Translations under genes and position numbers: made by a program
NCBI GenBank assembly: GCA_018697195.1
Contig: CM031859.1
Coordinates: 57,042,779-57,106,778, forward strand
DNA from: Certhia americana
Lineage: Eukaryota; Chordata; Aves; Passeriformes; Certhiidae
DNA: 64,000 nucleotides
Reading direction: 5' to 3'
Notes under the pieces: generated by a model
Databases searched by the model: none
What the model was told of the DNA's origin: nothing
The model's input: the letters and a program-made list of their open reading frames with translations, nothing else
Shown: one piece after another, positions 12,976-21,280 of the stretch
How the letters are laid out: each line of letters starts with the position of its first letter
Position numbering within the stretch: position 1 is the first letter of the stretch

Positions 12976-13005
12976 ATGTAAAAACCATCTTTCCCTCTTC
13001 ACTCT

Positions 13006-13301
13006 TGTGACCAGTGACAGAACCTGTGAGAGTGTCCTGAAGCTGAGTCAGGGGAGGTTTATTTTGGATATCAGGAGGAGGTTTTTCATCCAAAGGGTGG
13101 CAGAGCACTGGAACAGGGTCCCCAGGGAAGCAGTGACAGCACCAAGTCTGTCTGAGTTCAAGAAGAATTTGGACACCACTCTTAAGTGTGTGACTCTTGA
13201 TGTGTCCTGTACAGGACCAGGAATTGGACTAAATGGGTACCTTCCGATTCAGCATTGCCTATGATTCTATGATTCTATGATGATTCTATGATTCTATGAT
13301 T
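13006..13301 (+). mobile_element. CR1 LINE 3' end nested in the ERV remnant
   Basis: It starts GTGACCAGTGACAGAACC and follows a CR1 3' subfamily through GGGTGGCAGAGCACTGGAAC, CAGCACCAAGTCTGTCTGAG, a GACTCTTGATGTGTCCTG block and GGACCAGGAATTGGACT. It ends in the CR1 octamer tail at 13261-13301. ERV sequence lies on both sides on the opposite strand, so this CR1 came after the provirus. It is the same CR1 subfamily as the minus-strand fragment at 63098-63256. The few plus-strand codons here are the last part of ORF2 or 3' UTR only. Confidence 0.94.
13259..13301 (+). repeat. CR1 3' octamer tail, (ATTCTATG)n
   Basis: Tandem copies of the GATTCTAT octamer, with one 3-base interruption (TGA) in the middle, directly at the 3' end of the CR1. 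This tail is characteristic of CR1 and marks the true 3' end and orientation of the insertion. Confidence 0.95.
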
Positions 13302-13302
13302 G

Positions 13303-13605
13303 ATCCACAGAACCTCTGAGGCAGGGTCTATAGGGTTTATTGGCACTCATTCCTGGTCACGCTGCCTTCCGTCTCAAAACAGTCAGCTGTTGGGATCTCC
13401 TTTCCATGCCAGAAATACAAGTGGGTTCTTCCCCTGTATGACTTCATGGCATTAGGGTACACTGTGCACCTCTGTCTCCTAAAGCCTTATACTCATGTGG
13501 GCCCAATGTTCCAGAGTGCTGTGTTTGCCCCACACAATACAACAAAGCTGGTTTTCCCTCTGTTCCGCCTGGCTGGAAGCAGCCCACCCCCACCAGTCCT
13601 TCTCA
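13303..13605 (-). mobile_element. Endogenous retrovirus internal region, protease-side fragment
   Basis: ERV-like sequence resumes after the CR1 on the minus strand. Blocks around 13405-13530 (CCAGAAATACAAGTGGGTTC, GGGTACACTGTGCACC, AAAGCCTTATACTCATGTGG) match the region upstream of reverse transcriptase, near the protease, in the same bird ERV family. The order on the minus strand (protease side at 13.5 kb, pol end at 12.8 kb, 3' LTR at 11.8-11.2 kb) is the correct retroviral order. A 63-codon plus-strand frame over 13446-13637 is only a shadow. No 5' LTR is seen to the right, so the element is 5'-truncated. Confidence 0.65.
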
Positions 13606-15969
13606 TAGGATTCTACACTTACTCATTGCAAAAATGAGATAAAACTAAAATCTCTCTCATACAAATACAAAATATTTCCACAAGAAATCCAAACCAGATA
13701 ATCATCTTTCACATTTTCTCATAAATCATTTGATAAATTTATCATGAAATCTAATGTGAAAACTTCGCAAGTTTTTCTGGGACTAAAATCATAATCTTGT
13801 ATGGCTGTATAGTAAAGGATAGAGAATAAAACTGGAAGAATCACAAATATTCCATAGAGTAATTAATAGGACATATTTTCTTCATTGATATGTTGGCTGC
13901 CTGTAAAAGTACAGAAATTTGCTTACTTAGGAATTCTATCTAAATATAGTTGTTGAAGGGAAAGCACTAGATTAATCCATTCAAGCCCTTTGACACATGT
14001 ATTTCCCCCTGGCATTTCAATATTATTGCATACTAAAAGATAATATGGATGTAAAATTAAAGCAATAGTGTAAGAATGTTAAATTTTAAAACAAGTACAT
14101 AAATTCAAGATCAGTCCAGTTAGGGAAAAGAATGCTTTCTAGAAGAAATTATATGTTCTATCTCACCAAACCCCACCAAATCTGATCCAGACTCTAATAC
14201 TCTTTTTGATCACAACTGTGTGTGATGAATTAGGTCAATTGGGCTACATAGAAAGGACCTACCCACACAGATCTAATTTTGAGATCAGGTCTTGTAAGAG
14301 ATCATAAACAGACACAGCTCATAGGACTTGTGTTAGTTGTCTGCTCAACCAAAATGTCTAGACACAGGCACTGTATTTCAAGGGAAAAGAGAATAAATCT
14401 GGGGCCAAAAAATTAATTTATGTGGAATTACGGAGTACATTAGATGTCAGATTAGAGATGAAGGGCCACTCTGCTTGTCTTCAGATGTCTTCATACTAAC
14501 TTTTCAGGCAGAGGTATTAATTTCTTCCTAGTCCACTGTGGGTAAAATCAATTTAATTTTGCTTTTGTGGAGATCCATACAATTCTATTACATCATGCTG
14601 TCATGGTTATATCATATCACATCTTTGCACAGTCATATCTTAATTACAGGCTATTCAAGTAAGAGCTGGAATCCACAGACCCTTGTGTGTCCCTTTCAAC
14701 TCAGAATATTCTGTGATCTACTCTCCACTGCTTTTTTACAAAGCTATCCTGGGGTCTTTCATTTGCAAACTGTGTAACATCATAAGTCTATGGATAGAGA
14801 GTATAAACAGTAGGAATTCAGACAATATATTTCTTATAAATGGCAAGTAAATTCACTTTTTAAGGCTCAAATTAAATAAAAGAATCAGTTTAAGTGTTCT
14901 TTATATTTGAGAAAAGAGTATGAGAAGTAAGAGTTAAGGAAAAAGAGCAAACACGAATGAGATTTTCCCTTCCACCCTTTCAACATCAATGAATATTTCA
15001 TTGAATTCTGGAAGGCATAAGGGAACATTTTTTTATTCTATGGAAGGGAATTTTCAATGGGATTTTATATATTTATTCTAGGAGTAGCATTTATTACAAC
15101 TGCTTTATTTTCTAGCAAAATTTGTTAAAGATTTCAAAACTGGGTCCTTTTTACATTATAAAATGAAGGTGAATATTCAGAGATTGTTCTGTTCAGTGTC
15201 TTGCTGTTGAGGTACCTGCTCTTTGCCAGTATAATCATCTTCTGCTAGCATCAGTTCCAGTGAAATCAAAAGAAGGCACTGGGTAACTCTAGCTCATGAT
15301 TAGATGAAGAGTTGTGTAGGTTCTTCAAAACTCCACAGTTCGTGGAGGCACAACAGGGTCCAGGCCCTCACATTATCATCTTCTAAATGATTATGTCATG
15401 ATTTTAAAGAATCAAAAACTCAAAAAATCATGCTGAGAGTGAGCTTTTTCATTTCTTTTTAATGATTTAAAGCTTGTACTTTCAATTGTGCTGTTTATTT
15501 CCTTGAAACAGCTGTTTGTTCTTGCACTAAATTCAACAAGGCTCATGAGTCACTAAGTTTGAAATTGATTTGGCTTTCTGGAGCAAGCCCCCTATGTATT
15601 TCTTCATTTGCTGAAAGGACACAGGCTCACAAAGTTTTCAGTGCTTCTGGTAGCCCAGGGGAGAGTTCTTTAATTGGTGAGTGTACAGAAAAAATAATAA
15701 TTCCCTTGTAAGAAACTTCTCCCCTACAGATGCTATGCTTTATTCTTTTATCTGGGTTGAGCCTGTAAGCAGCTGAGTACCTTTAACTCCCTACTGAAAT
15801 CTGTGGGGGCTGGTAGAAATTCTTTACCACCAGCTCATTTCAAAAGGAATATGTATAGCTTGGATCTTCAGAAGACTGAGCCCTTGTTGAACTGGTCAGC
15901 TATTGTCTGGAACAGAAAGTCCTCACCAGGGGAAAAATATCACAGTTGACCATACTCAGAGAATATTGA
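13606..15969. other. Non-coding AT-rich sequence, nothing recognised
   Basis: AT-rich sequence. The 5' LTR of the ERV remnant is not found here. No RNA gene, exon or repeat family is recognised. Confidence 0.55.
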
Positions 15970-16022
15970 ACTGAAAGGCCTTTTGAGATCCCTTCCATAT
16001 CGAATTTTTCTGCGGTCCTAAA
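15970..16022 (+). mobile_element. Short CR1 3'-end fragment
   Basis: The sequence CTGAAAGGCCTTTTGAGATC followed by CCTTCCATATCGAATTTTTC resembles the last bases of a CR1 3' UTR (the GACC..TGAGGTCCCTTCCAACC..GAATT pattern). It is short and diverged, and the tail octamer is only hinted at. Confidence 0.45.
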
Positions 16023-16596
16023 ACTCCTCTTGGTTTTAGACAGTGACATCAGAGTTCACCAGCTGCTGGAGAGAATTCACTCTATATCTAAAATACTGGG
16101 ATGGGTGGAACAAAGTGTTTAATAGCCTTAGCTAAATATTAGAACCCTAAGTCATATTATTCTTTTGGTTTTTGGTTTAAATTTGTCTTCAGAATAATTT
16201 TTATCTCAGGAGGGAAAAAAAGAAAGAGCACACTAATGACCTTTATGTTTTGAAAGAGGTGAGTAAAAATTTATTAAATTGCAGTCAGGTAAAGCTCTTT
16301 GCACAGCCAGACAGGGAAATATTTGCAGAGACTTCAGGGTGGGCTTTGGGCAGGAAATGGTTTGGGTTCATAAAAGTGGAAAAGTCTAGCTAAATGTTTA
16401 CCTTGTATGTAGCTTGAAGTGGTCAAGTAAAAACAGAAGGTCATATATGACATTTGAAGACATCTCCAGATAATACTAAATATAGGTAGGAGTTTGTCTT
16501 TGGGGAAAGGGGCCTTTACACTGACATAATGTTAATTTTAGAATTTGCTTCAGCCTCCCACAATATACCTAATATATGTGTTTTACATTAAAAGAA
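16023..16596. other. Non-coding AT-rich sequence, nothing recognised
   Basis: Nothing recognised between the CR1 fragment and the large inverted repeat. Confidence 0.5.
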
Positions 16597-16693
16597 TATA
16601 ATTATGAGGTTCAGGTATGCAAACATTGTCATTTATATTTTGTATTTCAAAATATAAATTACAATGTTTGCATACCTGAACCTCATAATTATA
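16597..16693. repeat. Near-perfect inverted repeat, 45 bp arms, 7 nt loop
   Basis: The left arm 16597-16641 and right arm 16649-16693 are reverse complements at 44 of 45 positions. The single mismatch is C16630 against T16660. The loop is GTATTTC (16642-16648). The arms contain GAGGTTCAGGTATGCAAAC and its complement GTTTGCATACCTGAACCTC. This is far beyond chance for 64 kb. No TA or longer target duplication is evident, so a MITE is not proven. A local fold-back or template-switch event would also produce it. A transcript would form a long stem, but no promoter is visible. Confidence 0.97.
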
Positions 16694-16722
16694 GTTAGCA
16701 CCATGCTAACTATAGCACCATG
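16691..16722. repeat. Second hairpin plus 10 bp direct repeat abutting the large inverted repeat
   Basis: ATAGTTAGC (16691-16699) and GCTAACTAT (16705-16713) form a perfect 9 bp stem with a 5 nt loop (ACCAT). The decamer TAGCACCATG occurs at 16696-16705 and again at 16713-16722. The first stem shares its first three bases with the end of the large right arm, so the structures are contiguous. Confidence 0.9.
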
Positions 16723-17512
16723 ACGGTTAATGAAAATTTCTGAAATTGCCGGGAAATATATTAACTCTTGAACTGGTGGATGACACTAAAATGAGCAAGA
16801 AACAGTTTTGCTTAACAGTAATAATATTAGACTAGTGGAATACTAGGGCTCCTTTCTTGACATTTTCTTTTTTTTTCCATTTGAGCATAATGAGGGCTGA
16901 AAGTGTACGCTGATAATATGAGTTTTTCAAGGAAATACATTTTTATTCAATCAATAACTATGATAATTATAAAATATACAATATGGATAACTTCACAATC
17001 TTTAGTGTATTTATCCATAAAGAACATTCTGTGATGGAAAAATGTATAGTTATGCCCGGTCACATAAGCTGAAGACTTCATTTTGAACGGTATATGGTAA
17101 AATTTTAAAGCGGCTTTGTGGGATTAAAATTAAACAAAATCCACTGAAATATTTTAGGCCACTAAGTACCTTTATAAAATTTGCCAAACATTGAATAGTA
17201 ATGGCAATGCCTAGGCAATGTTGAGCTGTTGAAGTCAACTTTTTGACTTATCATTACAACCTAAGCTTCTAAATCCTACTGGAATTACATTCCAGCACAG
17301 GAACTGCTCTGACTGCTCAAAATTTAGAATGAATTGAATGTCCTCCCAAAGTCCCAAAGTACAAAGGCTGAGTAGGCAAGAGTTGCTTATTGCTGACTGG
17401 ACAATGGCTCAGGACAGCCTCATAAAGGAGGGTACAAAATACCAAAATATTTCATGTCATCACACCCTTTCTACTAATCATGGCTGAGATCACTGCTCAG
17501 CTGGGGAAGCAC
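16723..17512. other. Non-coding AT-rich sequence, nothing recognised
   Basis: No exon, RNA gene or repeat recognised. If the LTR-like segment at 17533 is a true 5' LTR on the minus strand, its internal region would lie here, but I see no gag or pol similarity. Confidence 0.5.
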
Positions 17513-17532
17513 CTTGTCTGTGGGGCCCCAAC
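17513..17532 (-). promoter_or_regulatory. Possible retroviral primer-binding site
   Basis: On the minus strand, two bases after the LTR-like end GCAACA, the sequence reads TGGGGCCCCACAGACAAG. A TGG start at this position is what a primer-binding site complementary to a tRNA 3' end would show. The match to any given tRNA is only partial, so this is a suggestion. Confidence 0.25.
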
Positions 17533-17990
17533 TGTTGCTATTCGACAAGAAATGAACCACACACGCACAACAGCTCTTCACAGAGAAGGGAGGAAAAAGA
17601 GGAAGTTTATTATGAGACTTTGACTTATATATCATTGCAAAAGTGTCCAGAGATTGGAAGGAGAGGTTGCCACCTCTCTGACCACACTGGTCAGTCCAAA
17701 AGTCCATCATTTCTCGCTTCCTCCAGAGAGGAATGCAAAAAACAATTGCTGTTTACAGAAAAGTGTGTGGGAACTGACTCCAAGAATTCAAAAACATCAG
17801 AAGGCTGCAAAGAAAACATGCAGGAAGCAGGCAGATTCCCAACCTGTAGATTCCCTTGAGCTTTGGACCTTCTCCCAGACTCAGCCACTGCTGACATGTG
17901 TGTCTTCTGCTGCCCACTCATTGTTAGGTGGGGGCACTCGATGACTCAGCTGATCATGCAGATGCGTCTAGACCCACGTGCCACCCAAGA
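17533..17990 (-). mobile_element. LTR-like segment, ERVK-type, distinct from the other two LTRs (right end uncertain)
   Basis: Read on the minus strand, it has a TATATAA box (17625-17631) followed about 14 bases later by AATAAA (17606-17611), then about 70 bases ending in GCAACA at 17533. This compact TATA-to-polyA arrangement is typical of small avian retroviral LTRs. The block around 17640-17715 (GTGTCCAGAGATTGGAAGGA, CACACTGGTCAGTCCAAAAG) resembles a songbird ERVK LTR that I recall. The segment is GC-richer than its surroundings. I cannot place the upstream (U3) boundary: the value given is a guess, and the GC-richer sequence continues to about 18.48 kb. No target-site duplication was found. 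Confidence 0.5.
17606..17631 (-). promoter_or_regulatory. TATA box and AATAAA signal of the LTR-like segment
   Basis: On the minus strand TATATAA (17625-17631) precedes AATAAA (17606-17611) by 13 bases, the order expected for the end of U3 and the R region of a short LTR. Activity cannot be judged from sequence. Confidence 0.4.
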
Positions 17991-20822
17991 CACCCACCTG
18001 GGCTGTCAGCTCCAGCTCAGGAGCTGCAGGCTTCTTCAGAACTGGGTCCTTCCCAAAGTGAGAAGCAATGCTGATTCTCTGAAGTGAAATTTTCATGAAC
18101 CCTTTTCTGGAAGGTCCTCATTTTCTTGCTGACTTCAGGAGGAACAGTGTTATTTCATACAGGTTCTGACAGTGGGATTCAAAGTTCAAAGCTGCTCGTC
18201 TGACTACACCTGTATGTGGAAAGGCCAGCTAATGTCCAGCTCAGCTGTCCATGTATGTACACCTGCTTGCTATCATTTGAAATGTCGGACATTCTATACA
18301 GTTTTATACAAATGCACAGAACTGACAAATAAATTCAGCAGGATCCAGGTGAGATACACACAGCTATTGGAGCAACAGATGGAGGCCAGGACTTACACCT
18401 CAGAGTGCCTTTCATGGCACAATGAGCTGGCATATTGGCAGCAAAGCCAAGCCTAGTGACTGGAAAGGGACCAAGGGCATCTGATACTCACCTAGAGTTC
18501 TGGCTTTAGATGCAAAATTTTAGCCCCTCCTTAACTTCAAACTGGATTCCAGCTCATATTTTTGATGCATGAAGTGATATGAGGTTTGATTCAGTTGCCT
18601 AAAAATAATGATTTGGTGTAATTTTAGGACCATGAGTTTTCTTATATAGCTTCTTCCACTGATGATCCAATTCAAATGGCACCAGAGCATCCAAAATGGT
18701 CCCATGTTTATTGAATTCCATCTGTCATCCAAGTTATATACCTAGTAAGCATCCAATATTTCAAAAGCAGTAGTGGTAGAAGCAGGATGTTTGATGGTTT
18801 TGTTACTAAAAGCTGAGAGCAATGAGGGTGGAGAAGGGAAAGGGATGAAAGGAAGAAATGAAAACTTTCCACTTTGACCTTCACAATGACTGTTAACTAC
18901 TGGATAGATCTAATGGCGTCAACAGAATACAATACTGAAGTTATCAGTGGTAAAGGTCTGCTGCTTAGCAAGACTGCCTATCTTCCATGTTTTAGAAAAG
19001 ACAATAATTTTTTACTTACTTAAATACTGATTGCTATTGATAATATAGCAATGCTGATAGCAATCAAAAGAGAGAGGAATAAAATACATCTTTTATAGCA
19101 TAAACATTTTTAACAAATTATACTTTCTAATCAGTCTTTTCTACTCCTCTTCTGATATTCCTTGGTGGATGTGCTGGATCTGCAGCAGCCCATTAATTGT
19201 CCGTAAATCTAATTATGCTATATTTACAATGTCTAATTTACCTTTACTTTCAACTAATTGGCCTATTATCTTGATTTAGGGAATAATCAGTTTGAAGTGC
19301 TGAGCACACAAATGGAATGGAAGGACAAAAGAATTGAGTCAATCAAATCATATAGATTTAATTCTAACCATTATTTTTAAGAAATGTAGTGGCACCCTCC
19401 CCCCACTTCCCCTATCCTTCCACTGCCTACATGATGAAAGACTGCTATAGGTCAAGTTAAATCTGGAAAGTATGCCAAACCTATGTCATGTTTTCATCCT
19501 TGGAACAGTCTGAAGTAATGCAGAGTTTGCTTGCTATTTTTATACTACAAACCAAATGTAGAATATCTGAAAGCATCTGAATCCTCAGTCACTACACTCT
19601 CCACAAGACCATTAAGAGAAAGTGATTATCCAATTTATTTGATTGCACGCTATACATACTCAGAGTTCCTACAAAGGGGTGCGATTAGACAAGTTCTTAT
19701 TAAGACCATCAGCAAGAACTCAATATCCTGCCTTTTGAAAATTTTTAAGGTATAAATCCAGAACAACTGAATATTTTTCTTCTCTCTGTGATGCAGTTTT
19801 CCTCTCCCACATTCCTTGCACAATGAGGAACTGTAATTGGTTAGGTAAATACTATTGCAGGTTGCTGAAAACCTCCCACTGTCTGAAAAAGTTTACTCAA
19901 TGAATAGCTTTATGATTTATTATTATTAACTCATAAAGTTAGGTCATTATTATAATAAATAATTCATTAAATAAATAATTTCACCACTGACTTTGCAGTT
20001 TTTGCACAAAGAGGTGTTTTCAATGATCTGGCTGCTAGGTAATAACCTCATAGAACTGAAATTCTGTGTTAAAGAGAAATATTTGAAGAGATCCTGACAT
20101 TAATACTCTGGACTCTCCAAGCAAGTTTCTGGTGATATTTTTAAGTTGATGATTTAAATCAGGAAATAGATCAAATAACTCCCTTTTCCTCTCTGAAAAG
20201 GAATTCATGCCATCCACAAGTATTTGTGCAATTTGGACCAGAAGCACCACCAAGCAATGGAAGCAGCCTGTCTTCTCCTAATCATATATATGTCATCATT
20301 AGTGGCTGCATAGATAAACTGCTCTGTTTGGACAGCTCTAGAGTTCCTGCAGCCTGGCTGGCTAAAGGGGAATAGTCTGTGTTATGTTAGAAGTCCATAG
20401 TATTTTAGAGACAGTGTTTGGACAGAGAAGTGGCAGAAGGATATAGTTACAGTCCTGTTTCAACCATATTAGTAATATGAGATAATTATATGATGGGCTG
20501 TGTTTCATCAATTGTGTTATCTGCTACAATAAAATGTGGTTTAAAAAATTGCCCTCAGATTACCAGTCTTTGCTGCAGTTTCTGCTGTTTATTTAACTGC
20601 TAGGTTTGGTTTGGTTGTTGGGTGGGTTTTTTTGGGGTTTTTTTTTTTTTTTCTTAAGGAGAGATTTGAAAATTTCATTCTAATTCAAGCACTTGAACTA
20701 CAAAAGCCTGCCTTCCTAATGCCTTGAGTGAATGTTTCTGTGTAAGTGCTAGTCTTTCTAATCCTTTCAGTTGGAATTGGATTTGATCATACATTAGGGT
20801 ACATGTTTTATTGCCCTCATGT
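17991..20822. other. Non-coding sequence; GC-richer patch to 18.48 kb, then AT-rich
   Basis: The first ~490 bases remain GC-richer than average (for example near 18000-18050 and 18380-18470) and may belong to the LTR-like element. Open frames of 74 and 94 codons there (17863-18087 and 18172-18456) show no domain. The rest is AT-rich, with a G/T-rich stretch at 20603-20652. No gene is supported. Confidence 0.5.
20603..20652 (+). repeat. G/T-rich tract ending in a 15-base T run
   Basis: The tract has GG and GGG runs separated by T (GGTTTGGTTTGG, then GGGTGGG, then T7 and GGGG), followed by T15. It has three runs of at least three G, one short of the usual four for a canonical G-quadruplex. Confidence 0.8.
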
Positions 20823-20849
20823 TAACATGTTAATATTATTAACATGTTA
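20823..20849. repeat. Perfect 12 bp-arm hairpin
   Basis: TAACATGTTAAT (20823-20834) and ATTAACATGTTA (20838-20849) are exact reverse complements, with an ATT loop. The arm contains the palindrome TTAACATGTTAA, so cruciform-like pairing is possible. No function is evident. Confidence 0.9.
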
Positions 20850-21218
20850 CCTTTTTTAAGAATTGTATATGTTTAGTATAAACTTGTGTGAATTCACCAG
20901 TAAAAAGTAATTTTGGTACAAATCATTCCATGTAGAATAAAGGACAATGTTCTCCTTAACTTGTTCTTGAAGAGTGACTACTGCTCTCCTGTGAAGTATC
21001 TTTTCACTTGCCAGAAGTAATGGCATGTTTTTTATTCTGCAAAAGATAAAAGAGAAGACTTTTTCTTTGTCAGCCCTTTCATGCCACATGTGATTCCTAT
21101 CACCTTTTTTATTTATACAGACAATCAAGATATAACTGTAGGTATTCTTTGTGTCTAATCAAAATTCCTATATTTTATTACAGATGATCACAGTACTGCT
21201 ATTCTCTAGATGTATAGA

Positions 21219-21222
<4 letters not shown>
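20850..21222. other. Non-coding AT-rich sequence
   Basis: Nothing recognised. A 90-codon frame on the minus strand (20856-21128) has no domain content. Confidence 0.5.
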
Positions 21223-21275
<53 letters not shown>

Positions 21276-21280
21276 AAAAA
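21223..21280. repeat. (TA)n microsatellite, ~24 units, followed by A10
   Basis: A pure TA dinucleotide run covers 21223-21270 and passes straight into ten A residues (21271-21280). It is likely to be length-variable and is also a place where assembly and sequencing are unreliable. Confidence 0.98.

Larger units (their letters stand above)
11834..12985 (-). mobile_element. Endogenous retrovirus internal region, pol-to-3' part (decayed)
   Basis: This minus-strand sequence joins the LTR at 11833 without a gap. It resembles the 3' half of the internal region of a bird ERV that I recall. Reading on the minus strand from 12985 toward 12690, a pol segment around the end of the reverse transcriptase and the start of the connection/RNase H region is recognisable despite in-frame stops. 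Farther downstream is a frame open for 85 codons at 12066-12323 (-). I do not see an integrase. An intact element would reverse-transcribe and integrate its RNA, but this copy is interrupted, truncated and inert. Confidence 0.75.

Noticed and set aside
12839..13264. 141-codon plus-strand open frame, the longest in the window
   Set aside because: It runs antisense through the ERV pol fragment and then sense through the 3' end of the nested CR1. It is a chance join of two unrelated repeats.
13259..13301. Octamer repeats as a CRISPR-like or satellite array
   Set aside because: They are the normal 3' tail of a CR1 element. There are no spacers and the host is a vertebrate.
16597..16693. Large inverted repeat as a microRNA precursor
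   Set aside because: The stem is nearly perfect over 45 bp with a 7 nt loop and very AT-rich at the loop side. Typical animal precursors have bulges and larger loops, and no expression evidence is available.
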